64,000 nucleotides of DNA from Bordetella hinzii LMG 13501 (lineage in GTDB: Bacteria; Pseudomonadota; Gammaproteobacteria; Burkholderiales; Burkholderiaceae_B). The stretch spans positions 1 to 64,000 of the forward strand of contig NZ_LRUJ01000020.1 in NCBI RefSeq assembly GCF_001548475.1, in the 5' to 3' direction. Position 1 is the stretch's first letter. Each line of letters opens with the position of its first letter. Shown here one piece after another: positions 37,613 through 51,951 of the stretch. The notes beneath the pieces are model-generated. The model was not told where the DNA came from and ran no database searches. It was given only the letters and a program-made list of their open reading frames with translations. A program made the translations under genes and the position numbers.

Positions 37613-38719
37613 TCAGTACAGCACGACCGACCGGATCGACTCGCCGCGCTTCATCAGGTCAAAGCCCTCGTTGATACGGTCCAGCGTCAGGGTGTGGGTG
37701 ATCAGGTCGTCGATATTGATCTTGCCTTCCATATACCAGTCGACGATCTTGGGCACGTCGGTGCGGCCGCGCGCCCCGCCGAAGGCCGAACCCTTCCACT
37801 CGCGCCCTGTCACCAGCTGGAAGGGGCGGGTGCTGATCTCGGCGCCGGCCTCGGCCACGCCGATGATGATGGATTGGCCCCAGCCCTTGTGACAGCACTC
37901 CAGCGCCTGGCGCATCACCTTGGTGTTGCCGATGCACTCGAAGGAATAGTCGGCGCCCCCGTCGGTGAGCTGCACGATATGGTCGACCACATTCTCGACA
38001 TCGTTGGGATTGACGAAATGCGTCATGCCGAACTTGCGCGCCATGGCCTCGCGCTGCGGGTTCAAGTCCACGCCGATGATCTTGTCGGCGCCCACCATCT
38101 TGGCGCCCTGGATGACGTTCAGCCCGATGCCGCCCAGGCCGAACACGACCACATTGGCCCCGGCCTCGACCTTGGCCGTGTAGACCACGGCGCCAATGCC
38201 GGTGGTCACGCCGCAGCCGATGTAGCAGATCTTGTCGAAGGGCGCGTCCTCGCGCACCTTGGCCACGGCGATCTCCGGCACCACGATGTGGTTGGCGAAG
38301 GTGGAGGTACCCATATAGTGAAAGATGGGCTTGCCGCCGATGGAGAAGCGCGAGCTGCCATCCGGCATCAGGCCCTTGCCCTGGGTGCTGCGGATGGCCT
38401 GGCACAGATTGGTCTTGCGCGACAGGCAGAACTTGCACTGGCGGCATTCCGGCGTGTAGAGCGGGATCACATGGTCGCCCTTGCGCAGCGAAGTGACCCC
38501 CGGCCCGACATCGACCACCACGCCGGCGCCTTCATGGCCCAGGATGGCGGGGAAAATCCCCTCCGGATCGGCGCCGGAGAGGGTGTAGTAGTCCGTGTGG
38601 CAGATGCCGGTGGCCTTGACTTCGATCAGCACCTCGCCGGCACGCGGGCCGTCCAGATCGACTTCTTCGACGGTCAACGGGGCACCGGCCTTCCAGGCGA
38701 TGGCGGCTTTGGTCTTCAT
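37613..38719 (-). CDS. adhC: S-(hydroxymethyl)glutathione dehydrogenase / class III alcohol dehydrogenase
   Basis: 368 residues. It oxidises the formaldehyde-glutathione adduct with NAD+. The catalytic zinc site is visible (ATGICHTDYYTLSGADPEG; LGHEGAGVV), the structural zinc has its four cysteines (CRQCKFCLSRKTNLC), and the Rossmann motif is FGLGGIGLNVIQGAKM. GGAG precedes the ATG. No FrmR-type repressor gene is nearby, so control is not obvious. Confidence 0.96.
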   Translation of the reverse strand: MKTKAAIAWKAGAPLTVEEVDLDGPRAGEVLIEVKATGICHTDYYTLSGADPEGIFPAILGHEGAGVVVDVGPGVTSLRKGDHVIPLYTPECRQCKFCLSRKTNLCQAIRSTQGKGLMPDGSSRFSIGGKPIFHYMGTSTFANHIVVPEIAVAKVREDAPFDKICYIGCGVTTGIGAVVYTAKVEAGANVVVFGLGGIGLNVIQGAKMVGADKIIGVDLNPQREAMARKFGMTHFVNPNDVENVVDHIVQLTDGGADYSFECIGNTKVMRQALECCHKGWGQSIIIGVAEAGAEISTRPFQLVTGREWKGSAFGGARGRTDVPKIVDWYMEGKINIDDLITHTLTLDRINEGFDLMKRGESIRSVVLY

Positions 38720-38810
38720 ACGAGGCTCCTAGGTGTATCTGCGGGTACTGAAAAACAGTTCCAGATGTTAACCTGACCGGTCGTGTGTCTCCGGAAGCGA
38801 AATCGCGGGC

Positions 38811-38839
38811 TTGACCGCGGGCGACGGTGGCACTATTTA
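38811..38839 (+). promoter_or_regulatory. Promoter of the transposase-like gene
   Basis: -35 TTGACC (38811-38816), 17-base spacer, -10 TATTTA (38834-38839). The start near 38846 gives a 40-base leader. An interrupted inverted repeat (38825-38831 with 38869-38875, plus an inner TAGGG/CCCTA pair) overlaps it. Confidence 0.5.
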
Positions 38840-38886
38840 TATAGGGTATAGATCCCTAATGTGCTTGCGCCACCGCGAGACCCGAT

Positions 38887-39660
38887 ATGGCCCGTCTGCC
38901 CCGCCTGTATGCCCCAGGGCTGCCCCAATTGGTGCAGGCCAACTTTGTCCAGTCGCTGGCATCGCCGTCCCAGCCCGCGCCTTCGGACATCCTCAATCAG
39001 CTGGCCGGTTGGTTAGGCGAGTCGGCGCAGCGCCACAAGGTGGCGGTGCATGGCTGGGTCCTCGCCAATGACCGCATTCTGCTGCTGGCCACGCCCGCCG
39101 ACGAAGAAGGCCTGCCGCGCCTGATGCAGACGCTGGGCCGCAATCTGGCAGCCAGGCTGCGCGGCGGCCGCGTCTTCGCGGGCCGCTACCGCTCGGCCCT
39201 GCTGGAGCCCGGCGTCTGGGTGCTGCCGTCACTGGTGTGGCTGGAGACCTATCCGGTGCGCAGCGGCGCCTCGATCGATGCCGATACCTGGCCCTGGTCC
39301 TCGGCGGCCAGCCATACCGGCAATACCAGCGTCGCGCCAGCGCAGTGGCAATCCGACCACGCCGATTACTGGGCTTGCGGCAACACGCCGTTTGACCGGC
39401 AGGCCAACTACCGCAAGCTGCTGCATGACGGCCTGTCACGCGAGCAGACCCAGCGCATCGAGCAGGCGGTGTCCGGCCAGTGGGCGCTCGGCGGCCCGGA
39501 TTTCATCGCTAGCCTGGCGCACACGGCCAGCCGCCGCGTGGCGCCCGGGCAACGCGGACGCCCGCGCAAAAAGCCGGCCGCCGCCCCGGCGGCCGACACC
39601 CCGGACACTCCTCCCGCCATCCCGCCATCCCCCGGCAACGGCGGCAGCGCCAGCAGCTGA
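38887..39660 (+). CDS. REP-associated (Y1/RAYT-like) transposase homologue, apparently inactive
   Basis: 257 residues. The opening MARLPRLYAPGLPQLVQ and HKVAVHGWVLANDRILLLATP, then LMQTLGRNLAARL, RVFAGRYRSALLE, WLETYPVRSG and WPWSSAASH, follow the layout of TnpA-REP/IS200-type proteins. The catalytic parts are gone: where active members read PNHVHLL, residues 60-68 read ANDRILLLA, losing both HUH histidines, and the YIELNPVRA-like tyrosine segment reads WLETYPVRS. The C-terminus adds a Pro/Ala/Arg-rich tail. The frame is intact with its own promoter, suggesting a retained, possibly DNA- or RNA-binding, role rather than decay. Confidence 0.72.
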   Translation: MARLPRLYAPGLPQLVQANFVQSLASPSQPAPSDILNQLAGWLGESAQRHKVAVHGWVLANDRILLLATPADEEGLPRLMQTLGRNLAARLRGGRVFAGRYRSALLEPGVWVLPSLVWLETYPVRSGASIDADTWPWSSAASHTGNTSVAPAQWQSDHADYWACGNTPFDRQANYRKLLHDGLSREQTQRIEQAVSGQWALGGPDFIASLAHTASRRVAPGQRGRPRKKPAAAPAADTPDTPPAIPPSPGNGGSASS

Positions 39661-40021
39661 TCCTTCCCCCACCCGGCCGCGGCCGGGTGGCGTCATTGGA
39701 CGCCCCTCCCTTATCCCATTCCGCCATGGCTTTCGTGCGCCCAAGGGTTTTTGTCGCCCGCCATTTGTGGTTATTTAATTGGTGACGCATAACAACGATT
39801 TCGATGGTTTTCGTGCCGCAACCGGCAAACCCCGAAAATTGCGACACTTCAAGCCATTGAAATAAAACAAGTTTATCTGCGTCCCCTTTTATTATCCGGA
39901 CAACCATGGTTATCTATATTTAGGGACATACCCCCAAAATACATCTTGCGCTCCCCCCGTGCAGGGGGTAACTTCACCCTGCACTGCAACATTCACGACG
40001 CAGGCCACTGCGGAGCGCGTT
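39661..40021. other. Long leader/intergenic region upstream of gltB
   Basis: 361 bases. It begins with a GC-rich inverted repeat (39669-39678 with 39681-39690) that may end the transposase-like transcript. An AT-rich segment (about 39765-39935) then holds several possible promoters, none outstanding. An 8-base stem (39959-39966 with 39977-39984) lies 38 bases before the gltB start. No supported open frame. Confidence 0.55.
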
Positions 40022-44761
<4,740 letters not shown>

Positions 44762-44769
44762 GGACCGAC

Positions 44770-46236
44770 ATGGGAAAGATCACTGGTTTCATGGAGTATC
44801 AACGCCTGCAAGAGGCGTCGGAAGCTCCGCAAAAGCGCCTGAAGACCTGGCGCGAATTCGTCCTGCATCTGAACGATGACCAGGCCAAGCAACAGGCCGC
44901 GCGCTGCATGGACTGCGGCATCCCGTTCTGCAACAACGGCTGCCCGGTCAACAACATCATCCCGGACTGGAACGACCTGGTCTACCGTCAGGATTGGCGC
45001 GCGGCGCTGGACGTGCTGCACTCGACCAACAACTTCCCGGAGTTCACCGGCCGCATCTGCCCGGCACCCTGCGAAGCCGCCTGTACCTTGAACATCAATA
45101 GCGACGCCGTGGGCATCAAGTCCATCGAGCACGCCATCATCGACAAGGGCTGGGCCGAAGGCTGGGTGCTGCCCAAGCTGCCGGCGCGCAAGACCGGCAA
45201 GCGCGTGGCCGTGGTGGGCTCCGGCCCGGCCGGCCTGGCCTGCGCCCAGCAGCTGGCGCGCGCCGGCCACGCCGTGACGGTCTTCGAAAAGAGCGACCGC
45301 ATCGGCGGCCTGCTGCGCTACGGCATTCCCGACTTCAAGCTCGAAAAAACCCAGATCGACCGCCGCATCGTGCAAATGGAAGCCGAAGGCGTGGAGTTCG
45401 CGCCCTCGACCTTCATCGGCAATGCCAGCGATCCGGCCGCCGATGGCCTGAGCGTGCGCACCCCGCAATCGCTGCTCGACGAGTTCGATGCCGTGGTCAT
45501 GAGCGGCGGCTCGGAAACCCCGCGCGACCTGCCCGTGCCCGGCCGCGAACTGGAAGGCGTCTACTACGCCATGGACTTCCTGCGCCAGCAGAACAAGGCC
45601 GTGGCCGGCGACCGCCTGAGCAACCAGACCCTGGCCCGCGGCAAGCACGTCGTGGTGATCGGCGGCGGCGACACGGGCTCGGACTGCGTGGGCACGAGCA
45701 ACCGCCACGGCGCGCTGTCGGTGACCCAGTTCGAGCTGCTGCCCCAGCCGCCCGAGCAGGAGAACAAGCCCATGGTCTGGCCCTATTGGCCGCTCAAGCT
45801 GCGCACCTCGTCCTCGCACGAAGAAGGCTGCCAGCGCGACTGGTCGGTCACCACCAAGGCCTTCAAGGGCGCCAATGGCAAGATCGAGAAGCTCGTCGGC
45901 GCCCGCGTCGAATGGGTCAAGGACGAGGCCACCGGCCAGATGAAGATGCGCGAGATCGAGGGCTCCGAGTTCGAGATCAAGGCGGATCTGGTGCTGCTGG
46001 CCATGGGTTTCGTCTCGCCGGTGCAAAGCGTGCTCGACGCCTTTGGCGTGGACCGCGACCCCCGCGGCAATGTGCGCGCCAACACCGATGACTACCAGAC
46101 CAACGTGCCCAAGGTCTTCGCCGCCGGCGATATGCGCCGCGGACAGTCGCTGGTGGTCTGGGCCATCCGCGAAGGCCGCCAGTGCGCGCGCTCCGTGGAC
46201 GCTTTCCTGATGGGAAGTTCCGAGCTGCCGCGCTGA
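44770..46236 (+). CDS. gltD: Glutamate synthase (NADPH), small subunit
   Basis: 488 residues. It passes electrons from NADPH through FAD and two [4Fe-4S] clusters to GltB. Cluster cysteines are in [17 protein letters not shown] and CPAPCEAAC. The FAD fold has [15 protein letters not shown], and the NADPH fold has [16 protein letters not shown]. Full length, 8 bases after gltB. Confidence 0.97.
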   Translation: MGKITGFMEYQRLQEASEAPQKRLKTWREFVLHLNDDQAKQQAARCMDCGIPFCNNGCPVNNIIPDWNDLVYRQDWRAALDVLHSTNNFPEFTGRICPAPCEAACTLNINSDAVGIKSIEHAIIDKGWAEGWVLPKLPARKTGKRVAVVGSGPAGLACAQQLARAGHAVTVFEKSDRIGGLLRYGIPDFKLEKTQIDRRIVQMEAEGVEFAPSTFIGNASDPAADGLSVRTPQSLLDEFDAVVMSGGSETPRDLPVPGRELEGVYYAMDFLRQQNKAVAGDRLSNQTLARGKHVVVIGGGDTGSDCVGTSNRHGALSVTQFELLPQPPEQENKPMVWPYWPLKLRTSSSHEEGCQRDWSVTTKAFKGANGKIEKLVGARVEWVKDEATGQMKMREIEGSEFEIKADLVLLAMGFVSPVQSVLDAFGVDRDPRGNVRANTDDYQTNVPKVFAAGDMRRGQSLVVWAIREGRQCARSVDAFLMGSSELPR

Positions 46237-46343
46237 TTTTCCGGGCTTGCAGCCAAGGCCGGCCGGCGCCATGCGCCCGCCGGCCATTTTCTTGGGCGCG
46301 CCGGGCTGTCGCGCCATTCCCACATTTGCGGCATGAGGCTGGC

Positions 46344-46365
46344 GGCCTTGACCCAGGTCAAGGCC
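46344..46365. promoter_or_regulatory. FNR/ANR-type palindrome upstream of ompW
   Basis: TTGAC-N4-GTCAA (46348-46361) extended by GGCC on both sides into a perfect 9-base-arm palindrome. It resembles the FNR/ANR box TTGAT-N4-ATCAA. It lies about 70 bases before the ompW start, compatible with an activator position. Confidence 0.55.
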
Positions 46366-46423
46366 GTCCGGCCCGCCGTCTGCGAATCTGTGCTCCTACC
46401 GTCAAGACATCTGGAGAGAGGAA

Positions 46424-47059
46424 ATGCATTCGGTTCCCGGGCGCGGTCGCGCTATTGTCCTGGCCGCGCTGTGCGCCGCCGCCCTGTCCGCCCCCGTTCA
46501 GGCCCACGAAGAGGGCGATTGGCTGTTCAAGGTGGGGGCCACGCAGGTGCGCCCGAAATCCAATAACGGCAGCGTGCTCAACGGCACGGTGGACCTGGAC
46601 GTCAACAACAGCGTCCGCCCGTCCTTCACCATTACCTACATGGCCACGCGCAACGTCGGCATCGAACTGCTGGGCGCCTGGCCCTTCGAGCATGACATCC
46701 GCGGCAGCGGCCTGGGCAAGATCGCCAGCACCAAGCACCTGCCGCCCACGCTCAGCCTGCAATGGCATTTCCTGCCGGACAGCACCGTCCAGCCCTATGT
46801 CGGCGTGGGCCTGAACTACACCCATTTCTTCGACACCAAGACCACCGGCGCCCTGTCCGGCTCGGACCTCAAGCTGAAGGACTCCTGGGGCGTGGCCGCC
46901 CAGCTGGGCGTGGACATCAAGCTCAGCGAGCGCTGGTTCATGAATGCCGACCTGCGCTATATCGACATCTCGTCCAAGGTGAAACTCAACGGCGAGCGCA
47001 TCGGCACCGCCCGCATCGACCCCTGGGTGGCCACCATCGGCGTGGGCTACCGCTTCTGA
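46424..47059 (+). CDS. ompW: OmpW-family outer-membrane protein
   Basis: 211 residues. A signal peptide (about 1-27, ending PVQA) precedes an eight-strand beta barrel: [102 protein letters not shown], ending [10 protein letters not shown] with terminal Phe. It is a narrow channel for hydrophobic or small molecules. GAGAGGA precedes the ATG. Anaerobic activation by an FNR homologue is plausible from the upstream palindrome. Confidence 0.94.
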   Translation: MHSVPGRGRAIVLAALCAAALSAPVQAHEEGDWLFKVGATQVRPKSNNGSVLNGTVDLDVNNSVRPSFTITYMATRNVGIELLGAWPFEHDIRGSGLGKIASTKHLPPTLSLQWHFLPDSTVQPYVGVGLNYTHFFDTKTTGALSGSDLKLKDSWGVAAQLGVDIKLSERWFMNADLRYIDISSKVKLNGERIGTARIDPWVATIGVGYRF

Positions 47060-47389
47060 TCCCCCCGCGCCCCGCCGGGGCGCGGCATCCGGCCCAAAGA
47101 CCCTGGGCCGGGCAAGGCTATTGCCGCCCGGCAGGCGCCAGGGAGCGGGCGCCGCGGCGGCCTCCTCAAGGCCGGCAACATCGCGCTGCAATCAGTCACT
47201 TCCCGCCGGGCGGCTTGCCTTTACCGTTTCTGGGCCCGCACCCGACCGGTCTTGCTGTCGGAAAACACTGTTCCACGGGCGCGCCACCCTCGCGGCGCCG
47301 AGGGGGCTCGGGCTACAATGCCCCCTTTGCCAACCGCGAACGCGCCCGGGATGCCTCCCGCGCAGCGTCCAGCAACCCACCCGCTGCCC
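47060..47389. other. Non-coding region between ompW and mlaF
   Basis: 330 bases. A 9-base GC stem with a 3-base loop (47065-47085) right after the ompW stop is a probable terminator without a T tract. A -10-like TACAAT lies at 47314-47319 without a clear -35 and may serve the mla operon. Alternative in-frame mlaF starts extend back into this region. Confidence 0.5.
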
Positions 47390-48226
47390 ATGCCCGTTTC
47401 TACTCGCAACAGCTCGGATCTCGTACTGTCCTGCAAGGACGTGGCGCTGGGTTATGGCGACTTCACGGTGCTGTCGGGCATCACGCTGGAAGTCCACGCC
47501 GGCCAAGTGGTCGCCATCATGGGCGGCTCCGGCTCGGGCAAGACCACGCTGCTGCGCGCGGCCACCGGCCAGATCCTGGCCCAGCGCGGCGAAGTCCAGG
47601 CTTTCGGCCAGGACATCGCCACCGCCAGCCCCCAGGCCCTGCAGGGCCTGCGCAAGCGCATGGGAGTGCTGTTCCAGCAGGGCGCCCTCTTTACCGACCT
47701 GAACGTCTTCGAAAACGTCGCCTTCCCGCTGCGCGAGCACACCGCCAGCAGCGAAGCCGAGGTCCTCGAGAAAGTGCTGGACAAGCTCGATGCCGTCGGG
47801 CTGCGGGCCGCGGCGCACCTGCGCGTGGCCGAGATCTCGGGCGGCATGGCGCGCCGGGTGGCCCTGGCCCGCGCCGTCGTCCTGGAGCCCGAGCTCATCC
47901 TCTACGACGAGCCCTTCGCCGGCCTGGACCCCATCTCCATGGGCATCACGGCCCGCTTGATCCGCCATCTGTCCGACCGCCTGCACTGCGCCTCGGTCCT
48001 GATCACCCATGACATCCAGGAATCCTTCGCCATCGCCGACCGCGTCTACCTGGTGGGGCAGGGCCAGCTGAAGGCCTCCGGCACGCCGCAGACGCTGGCC
48101 GGCTCCGAAGATCCCTATGTCCGCCAGTTCCTGGACGGCGCGCCCGACGGGCCTGTGGCTTTCCGCTATCCGGAGACGCCGGCCTTCCAGGCCTGGCTGG
48201 GGCAACAGCAAGGACGCAGACCATGA
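47390..48226 (+). CDS. mlaF: Phospholipid-transport ABC ATPase MlaF
   Basis: 278 residues from the ATG at 47390; further in-frame ATGs at 47318 and 47351 are possible, and none has a clear ribosome site. Walker A is GGSGSGKTT, the signature region [15 protein letters not shown], and Walker [14 protein letters not shown]. It powers the Mla system, which moves phospholipids between outer and inner membranes to keep outer-membrane asymmetry. The stop overlaps the mlaE start. Confidence 0.93.
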   Translation: MPVSTRNSSDLVLSCKDVALGYGDFTVLSGITLEVHAGQVVAIMGGSGSGKTTLLRAATGQILAQRGEVQAFGQDIATASPQALQGLRKRMGVLFQQGALFTDLNVFENVAFPLREHTASSEAEVLEKVLDKLDAVGLRAAAHLRVAEISGGMARRVALARAVVLEPELILYDEPFAGLDPISMGITARLIRHLSDRLHCASVLITHDIQESFAIADRVYLVGQGQLKASGTPQTLAGSEDPYVRQFLDGAPDGPVAFRYPETPAFQAWLGQQQGRRP

Positions 48227-49005
48227 GCGCCCGTTTCATCACCGCCATCGGCGCCGGCCTGGGCAACACCATCCGCGGCGTCGGATTCTTCACCCGCTTC
48301 TTCGGCGCCGTGCTGGCCCGCTCGGGCATCGTCCTGCAGCGCCCGCGCCTGGTGTCCCAGCAAGTCCATTTCATCGGCAATTATTCGCTGCTGATCATTG
48401 CCGTGTCCGGCATGTTCGTGGGTTTCGTGCTGGGCCTGCAGGGCTACTACACCCTCAACCGCTATGGCTCCGAAGAAGCGCTCGGCCTGCTGGTGGCCCT
48501 GTCGCTGGTGCGCGAGCTCGGGCCGGTGGTGACCGCGCTGCTGTTCGCCGGCCGCGCCGGCACCTCGCTGACCGCCGAGATCGGTCTCATGAAGGCCGGC
48601 GAACAGCTCGCCGCCATGGAGGTCATGGCGGTCGATCCCATGCGCCGGGTGCTGGTGCCCCGCTTCTGGGGCGGCGTCATCGCCATGCCCATCCTGGCCT
48701 CGGTCTTCTCCATGGTCGGCATCCTGGGCGGCTGGGTCGTCGGGGTGGTCTTGATCGGCGTGGACACCGGCGCGTTCTGGTCGCAGATGCAAGACGGCGT
48801 CGACGTCTGGAACGACGTCGCCAACGGCGTCATCAAGAGCCTGGTCTTCGGCGTCACCGTGACCCTGGTGGCGCTCTACGAGGGCTGGCAGGCCCGCCCC
48901 ACGCCCGAGGGCGTGGCGCGCGCCACCACCCGCACCGTGGTGGTGGGCTCGCTGGCCGTGCTGGGCCTGGACTTTCTCCTGACTGCCCTGATGTTTGGCA
49001 ATTGA
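48223..49005 (+). CDS. mlaE: Phospholipid-transport permease MlaE
   Basis: 260 residues, five to six helices, with family segments [69 protein letters not shown] split across the core. It is the inner-membrane core of the Mla transporter, coupled to mlaF by ATGA overlap and followed by mlaD after 12 bases. Confidence 0.94.
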   Translation: MSARFITAIGAGLGNTIRGVGFFTRFFGAVLARSGIVLQRPRLVSQQVHFIGNYSLLIIAVSGMFVGFVLGLQGYYTLNRYGSEEALGLLVALSLVRELGPVVTALLFAGRAGTSLTAEIGLMKAGEQLAAMEVMAVDPMRRVLVPRFWGGVIAMPILASVFSMVGILGGWVVGVVLIGVDTGAFWSQMQDGVDVWNDVANGVIKSLVFGVTVTLVALYEGWQARPTPEGVARATTRTVVVGSLAVLGLDFLLTALMFGN

Positions 49006-49017
49006 TACGGATTCATC

Positions 49018-49500
49018 ATGTCACGTGAAAAAACCGATTTCTGGGTTGGGCTGTTCGTGCTGCTGGGCGCCGCGGCGCTGGTGTTCCTGGCGCTGCGCGC
49101 CGGCAACCTGAGCAGTTTTTCCTTCGCGCCCACCTATACGCTCACCGCCAATTTCGACAATATCGGCGGCCTGAAGGTGCGCGCCCCGGTCAAGAGCGCT
49201 GGCGTGGTCGTGGGCCGCGTCTCGCGCATCGCCTTCGATGACAAGAGTTTCCAGGCCGTGGTCACCATGGACCTCGAAACGCCGTATCAATTCCCGTCCG
49301 ACTCCTCGGCCAGCATCCTGACCTCGGGCCTGCTGGGCGAACAATACATCGGCGTCACGCCCGGCAGCGAAGAGGAAAATTTTGCTGATGGCGGCAAAAT
49401 CCGCTATACACAAAGCGCCGTCGTCCTGGAGCAGCTGATCAGCAAGTTCCTGTACGGCACGGCGGAAAAGCAGGGTACGGCGGCCGGCGCGGCCCCCTGA
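49018..49500 (+). CDS. mlaD: MCE-domain protein MlaD
   Basis: 160 residues. One N-terminal helix (about 8-28) anchors a single MCE domain (YTLTANFDNIGGLKVRAPVKSAGVVVGRVSRI; TSGLLGEQYIGVTPG). Hexamers form the periplasmic lipid channel of the Mla complex. Length is normal for a single-MCE protein. Confidence 0.95.
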   Translation: MSREKTDFWVGLFVLLGAAALVFLALRAGNLSSFSFAPTYTLTANFDNIGGLKVRAPVKSAGVVVGRVSRIAFDDKSFQAVVTMDLETPYQFPSDSSASILTSGLLGEQYIGVTPGSEEENFADGGKIRYTQSAVVLEQLISKFLYGTAEKQGTAAGAAP

Positions 49501-49568
49501 GCCCAGGCGCGGGATCCGCGGCCCCATACCATCAAAAATACGAATACCTCTCGAAGGTGCGCTACACC

Positions 49569-50357
49569 ATGAAGATGCAAGCCCTCACCCGACTGACCAC
49601 CATCGCCGCGGCCGGCGCCGTGCTGGCCGGCTGCGCCGCGCCGCAGCACCCGGATCCCCGCGATCCCTGGGAGGGCTTCAACCGTGGCGTGTACAAATTC
49701 AACGACACCGTGGACCGGGCCCTGTTCAAGCCGGTGGCCCAGGGCTATACCTATGTCGTGCCTTCGCCGGTGCGCACCTGCGTGCACAATATGTTCAGCA
49801 ACCTGGGCGATATCTGGGCCGGCACCAACAGCATGCTGCAGGGCCGCGGGCACGACTTCATCAACACCCTGGGCCGCTTCCTGTTCAACACCACCATGGG
49901 CGTGGGCGGCTGCATCGACGTGGCCTCCATGAACGGCGCGCGCAAGATCCCCAACGACTTCGGCACCACGCTGGGCGTCTGGGGCTTCGGCCAGGGCCCC
50001 TACCTCGTGCTGCCTTTCTGGGGTTCGAGTTCCGTGCGCGACGGCGTCGGCCTGATCGGCGACTGGAACGGCAACCAGCTGGCCACCGTGGGCCGCATCG
50101 ACAACATCCCGCTGCGCAACTCGCTGTGGGGCCTGGAGATCATCGACGCCCGCGCCAATCTGCTGGATGTCACCGACACGGTCGACCGCGTCGCGCTGGA
50201 CCCCTACAGCTTCGTGCGCGATGCCTATCTGCAGCGCCGCGCGGCCATGGTGCGCGGCGACCGGGTCGGCGACGAATCGAGCCTGCCCAACTATGAAGAC
50301 GACGAGGACGACACGTCGTCTAAGGCGGCCCCCGCCGCCACGCAACCGGCCAAGTAA
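49569..50357 (+). CDS. mlaA: Outer-membrane lipoprotein MlaA (VacJ)
   Basis: 262 residues. The lipobox ends at Cys22 (VLAGC). The MlaA/VacJ domain shows DPWEGFNRGVYKFNDTVDRALFKPVAQGY, NLGDIWAGTNSMLQG, FGTTLGVWGFGQGPYLVLPFWGSSSVRDGVG and DPYSFVRDAYLQRR. It removes misplaced phospholipid from the outer leaflet and passes it to MlaC. I use the ATG at 49569; a GTG 12 bases upstream is in frame but has no better ribosome site. Acidic C-terminal tail (EDDEDD). Confidence 0.95.
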   Translation: MKMQALTRLTTIAAAGAVLAGCAAPQHPDPRDPWEGFNRGVYKFNDTVDRALFKPVAQGYTYVVPSPVRTCVHNMFSNLGDIWAGTNSMLQGRGHDFINTLGRFLFNTTMGVGGCIDVASMNGARKIPNDFGTTLGVWGFGQGPYLVLPFWGSSSVRDGVGLIGDWNGNQLATVGRIDNIPLRNSLWGLEIIDARANLLDVTDTVDRVALDPYSFVRDAYLQRRAAMVRGDRVGDESSLPNYEDDEDDTSSKAAPAATQPAK

Positions 50358-50383
50358 AGCCGGGCAAGAAAGAAGGAGTTTCC

Positions 50384-51010
50384 ATGCAGTTTTCCGTTTT
50401 TGCCTTTCTGCAACGTATTTTCCTGGCCTGCGCCCTCGTGGCGAGCGGCGCGGCGGCGGCCCAGACGCCTGATCCCAAGGGCACGCCCGACCAGTTCGTC
50501 CTGAATGCCGCCAACCAGACGATCAATGTCCTGAAGGCCGACCGTGGCGTGAAGTCCGGCGACCTGAACCGCATCAACCAGGTGGTCGACCAGCACATCC
50601 TGCCCTACGTCAATTTCGAGAAGACCACGCGCCTGGCCGCCGGCCGCTACTGGCGCCAGGCCACGGACGACCAGAAAAAACGCCTGGCCGAAGCCTTCCG
50701 CGGCACCCTGGTGCGCACCTACAGCGGCGCGCTCACCAAGGTGGACAACGGCACCACCATCAAGCTGCTGCCGCAGCGCGGCGACCCCAACGCCAACGAC
50801 GTGGTCGTGCGCTCGCTCATCAGCCAGACCAACTCCCAGCCCGTGCAGGTGGATTACCGGCTCGAAAAGACCGCCCAGGGCTGGCGCATCTACGACCTGA
50901 ACGTCGAAGGCATCTGGCTGATCGAGAACTACCGCAACCAGTTCGCCCAGCAGATCAACCAGAACGGCATCGACGGCCTGATCGACGCCCTGAACCGCCG
51001 CAACCAATAA
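50384..51010 (+). CDS. mlaC: Periplasmic phospholipid carrier MlaC
   Basis: 208 residues. Signal peptide about 1-27. The MlaC fold shows GTPDQFVLNAANQTINVLKAD, NQVVDQHILPYVNFEKTTRLAAGRYWRQA and VDYRLEKTAQGWRIYDLNVEGIWLIENYRNQF. It carries lipid between MlaA and the MlaFED complex. AAGGAG lies well placed. No mlaB (STAS domain) follows, as it does in many relatives. Confidence 0.94.
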   Translation: MQFSVFAFLQRIFLACALVASGAAAAQTPDPKGTPDQFVLNAANQTINVLKADRGVKSGDLNRINQVVDQHILPYVNFEKTTRLAAGRYWRQATDDQKKRLAEAFRGTLVRTYSGALTKVDNGTTIKLLPQRGDPNANDVVVRSLISQTNSQPVQVDYRLEKTAQGWRIYDLNVEGIWLIENYRNQFAQQINQNGIDGLIDALNRRNQ

Positions 51011-51141
51011 GGGGCAGCGGCCGGCGGCCCCGGGCCGCCCGTGGGGGCAAGGCGGGGCCCACGGCCCCGGCCCCTCTATAATGGCGGTTTCGCTCTTTCC
51101 GGGCGCCAACCGGGCATGACCCGGGAATTTCCGCCGCGTTT
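51011..51141. promoter_or_regulatory. Spacer after mlaC: probable terminator hairpin and new -10 element
   Basis: A GC-rich inverted repeat (51023-51030 with 51032-51039) follows mlaC, and a consensus -10 TATAAT lies at 51077-51082, without a visible -35. This suggests the mla operon ends here and the ABC-bolA-murA-his genes have their own promoter. Confidence 0.45.
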
Positions 51142-51951
51142 ATGTCAGCCGTCAGCCTCGAACACGTCTCCAAGATCTATCCGCCTCGCCGGCAAGGGTG
51201 GAAAAGCCTGTTTGGCGCTTCGGCCGGGCCGGGCTTCCAGGCCCTGAAGGACGTCAGCCTGCGCATCGAGCACGGTGAGTTCTTCGGCCTGCTGGGCCCC
51301 AATGGCGCCGGCAAGACCACACTGATCTCCATCCTGGCGGGGCTGGCCCATGCCACCGAGGGCCGGGCCAGCGTCTGTGGCTACGACGTCGTCGCCGACT
51401 ACAAAGAAGCCCGCCGCGCCCTGGGCGTCGTGCCTCAAGAACTGGTATACGACCCCTTTTTTACGGTGCGCGAGACCTTGCGCCTGCAATCCGGCTATTT
51501 CGGCTTGCGCAACAATGACGACTGGATAGACGAGATCCTCTTCAACCTGGGCCTGGCCGACAAGGCCGACGCCAATATGCGCGCGCTGTCCGGCGGCATG
51601 AAGCGGCGGGTGCTGGTCGCCCAGGCCCTGGTGCACCGTCCCCCGGTCATCGTGCTGGACGAGCCGACCGCCGGCGTGGACGTGGACCTGCGCCGCACGC
51701 TCTGGGAATTCATTTCGCGCCTGAACCGCGCCGGCCACACCATCATGCTCACCACCCACTACCTCGAAGAAGCCGAGGCCCTGTGCGGCCGCATCGCGAT
51801 GCTCAAGGGCGGACGCATCGTGGCCCTGGACACGACCCAGGCCCTGCTGGCCCGCGTGGGCGGGGTGGACCTCGAAGACGCCTTCGTGCGCATCATGCAC
51901 CAGGATGATCCGCCGCCGGCGGCCCTGGTCGACGAGGAGACCCTGTCGTGA
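51142..51951 (+). CDS. ABC-2-type exporter ATPase
   Basis: 269 residues. Walker A GPNGAGKTT, signature ALSGGMKRRVLVAQAL, Walker B VIVLDEPTAGVDVDLRRTLW, and TTHYLEEAEALCGRI with the switch histidine. It is closest in style to YadG/NodI exporters. It forms a pair with the permease whose ATG overlaps its stop. In related genomes this pair sits between the mla genes and bolA-murA, but its substrate is unknown. Confidence 0.92.
   Translation: MSAVSLEHVSKIYPPRRQGWKSLFGASAGPGFQALKDVSLRIEHGEFFGLLGPNGAGKTTLISILAGLAHATEGRASVCGYDVVADYKEARRALGVVPQELVYDPFFTVRETLRLQSGYFGLRNNDDWIDEILFNLGLADKADANMRALSGGMKRRVLVAQALVHRPPVIVLDEPTAGVDVDLRRTLWEFISRLNRAGHTIMLTTHYLEEAEALCGRIAMLKGGRIVALDTTQALLARVGGVDLEDAFVRIMHQDDPPPAALVDEETLS

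Noticed and set aside
38887-39660. An active insertion element at the transposase-like gene
   Set aside because: There are no terminal repeats or target duplications, and the catalytic His and Tyr positions are replaced.
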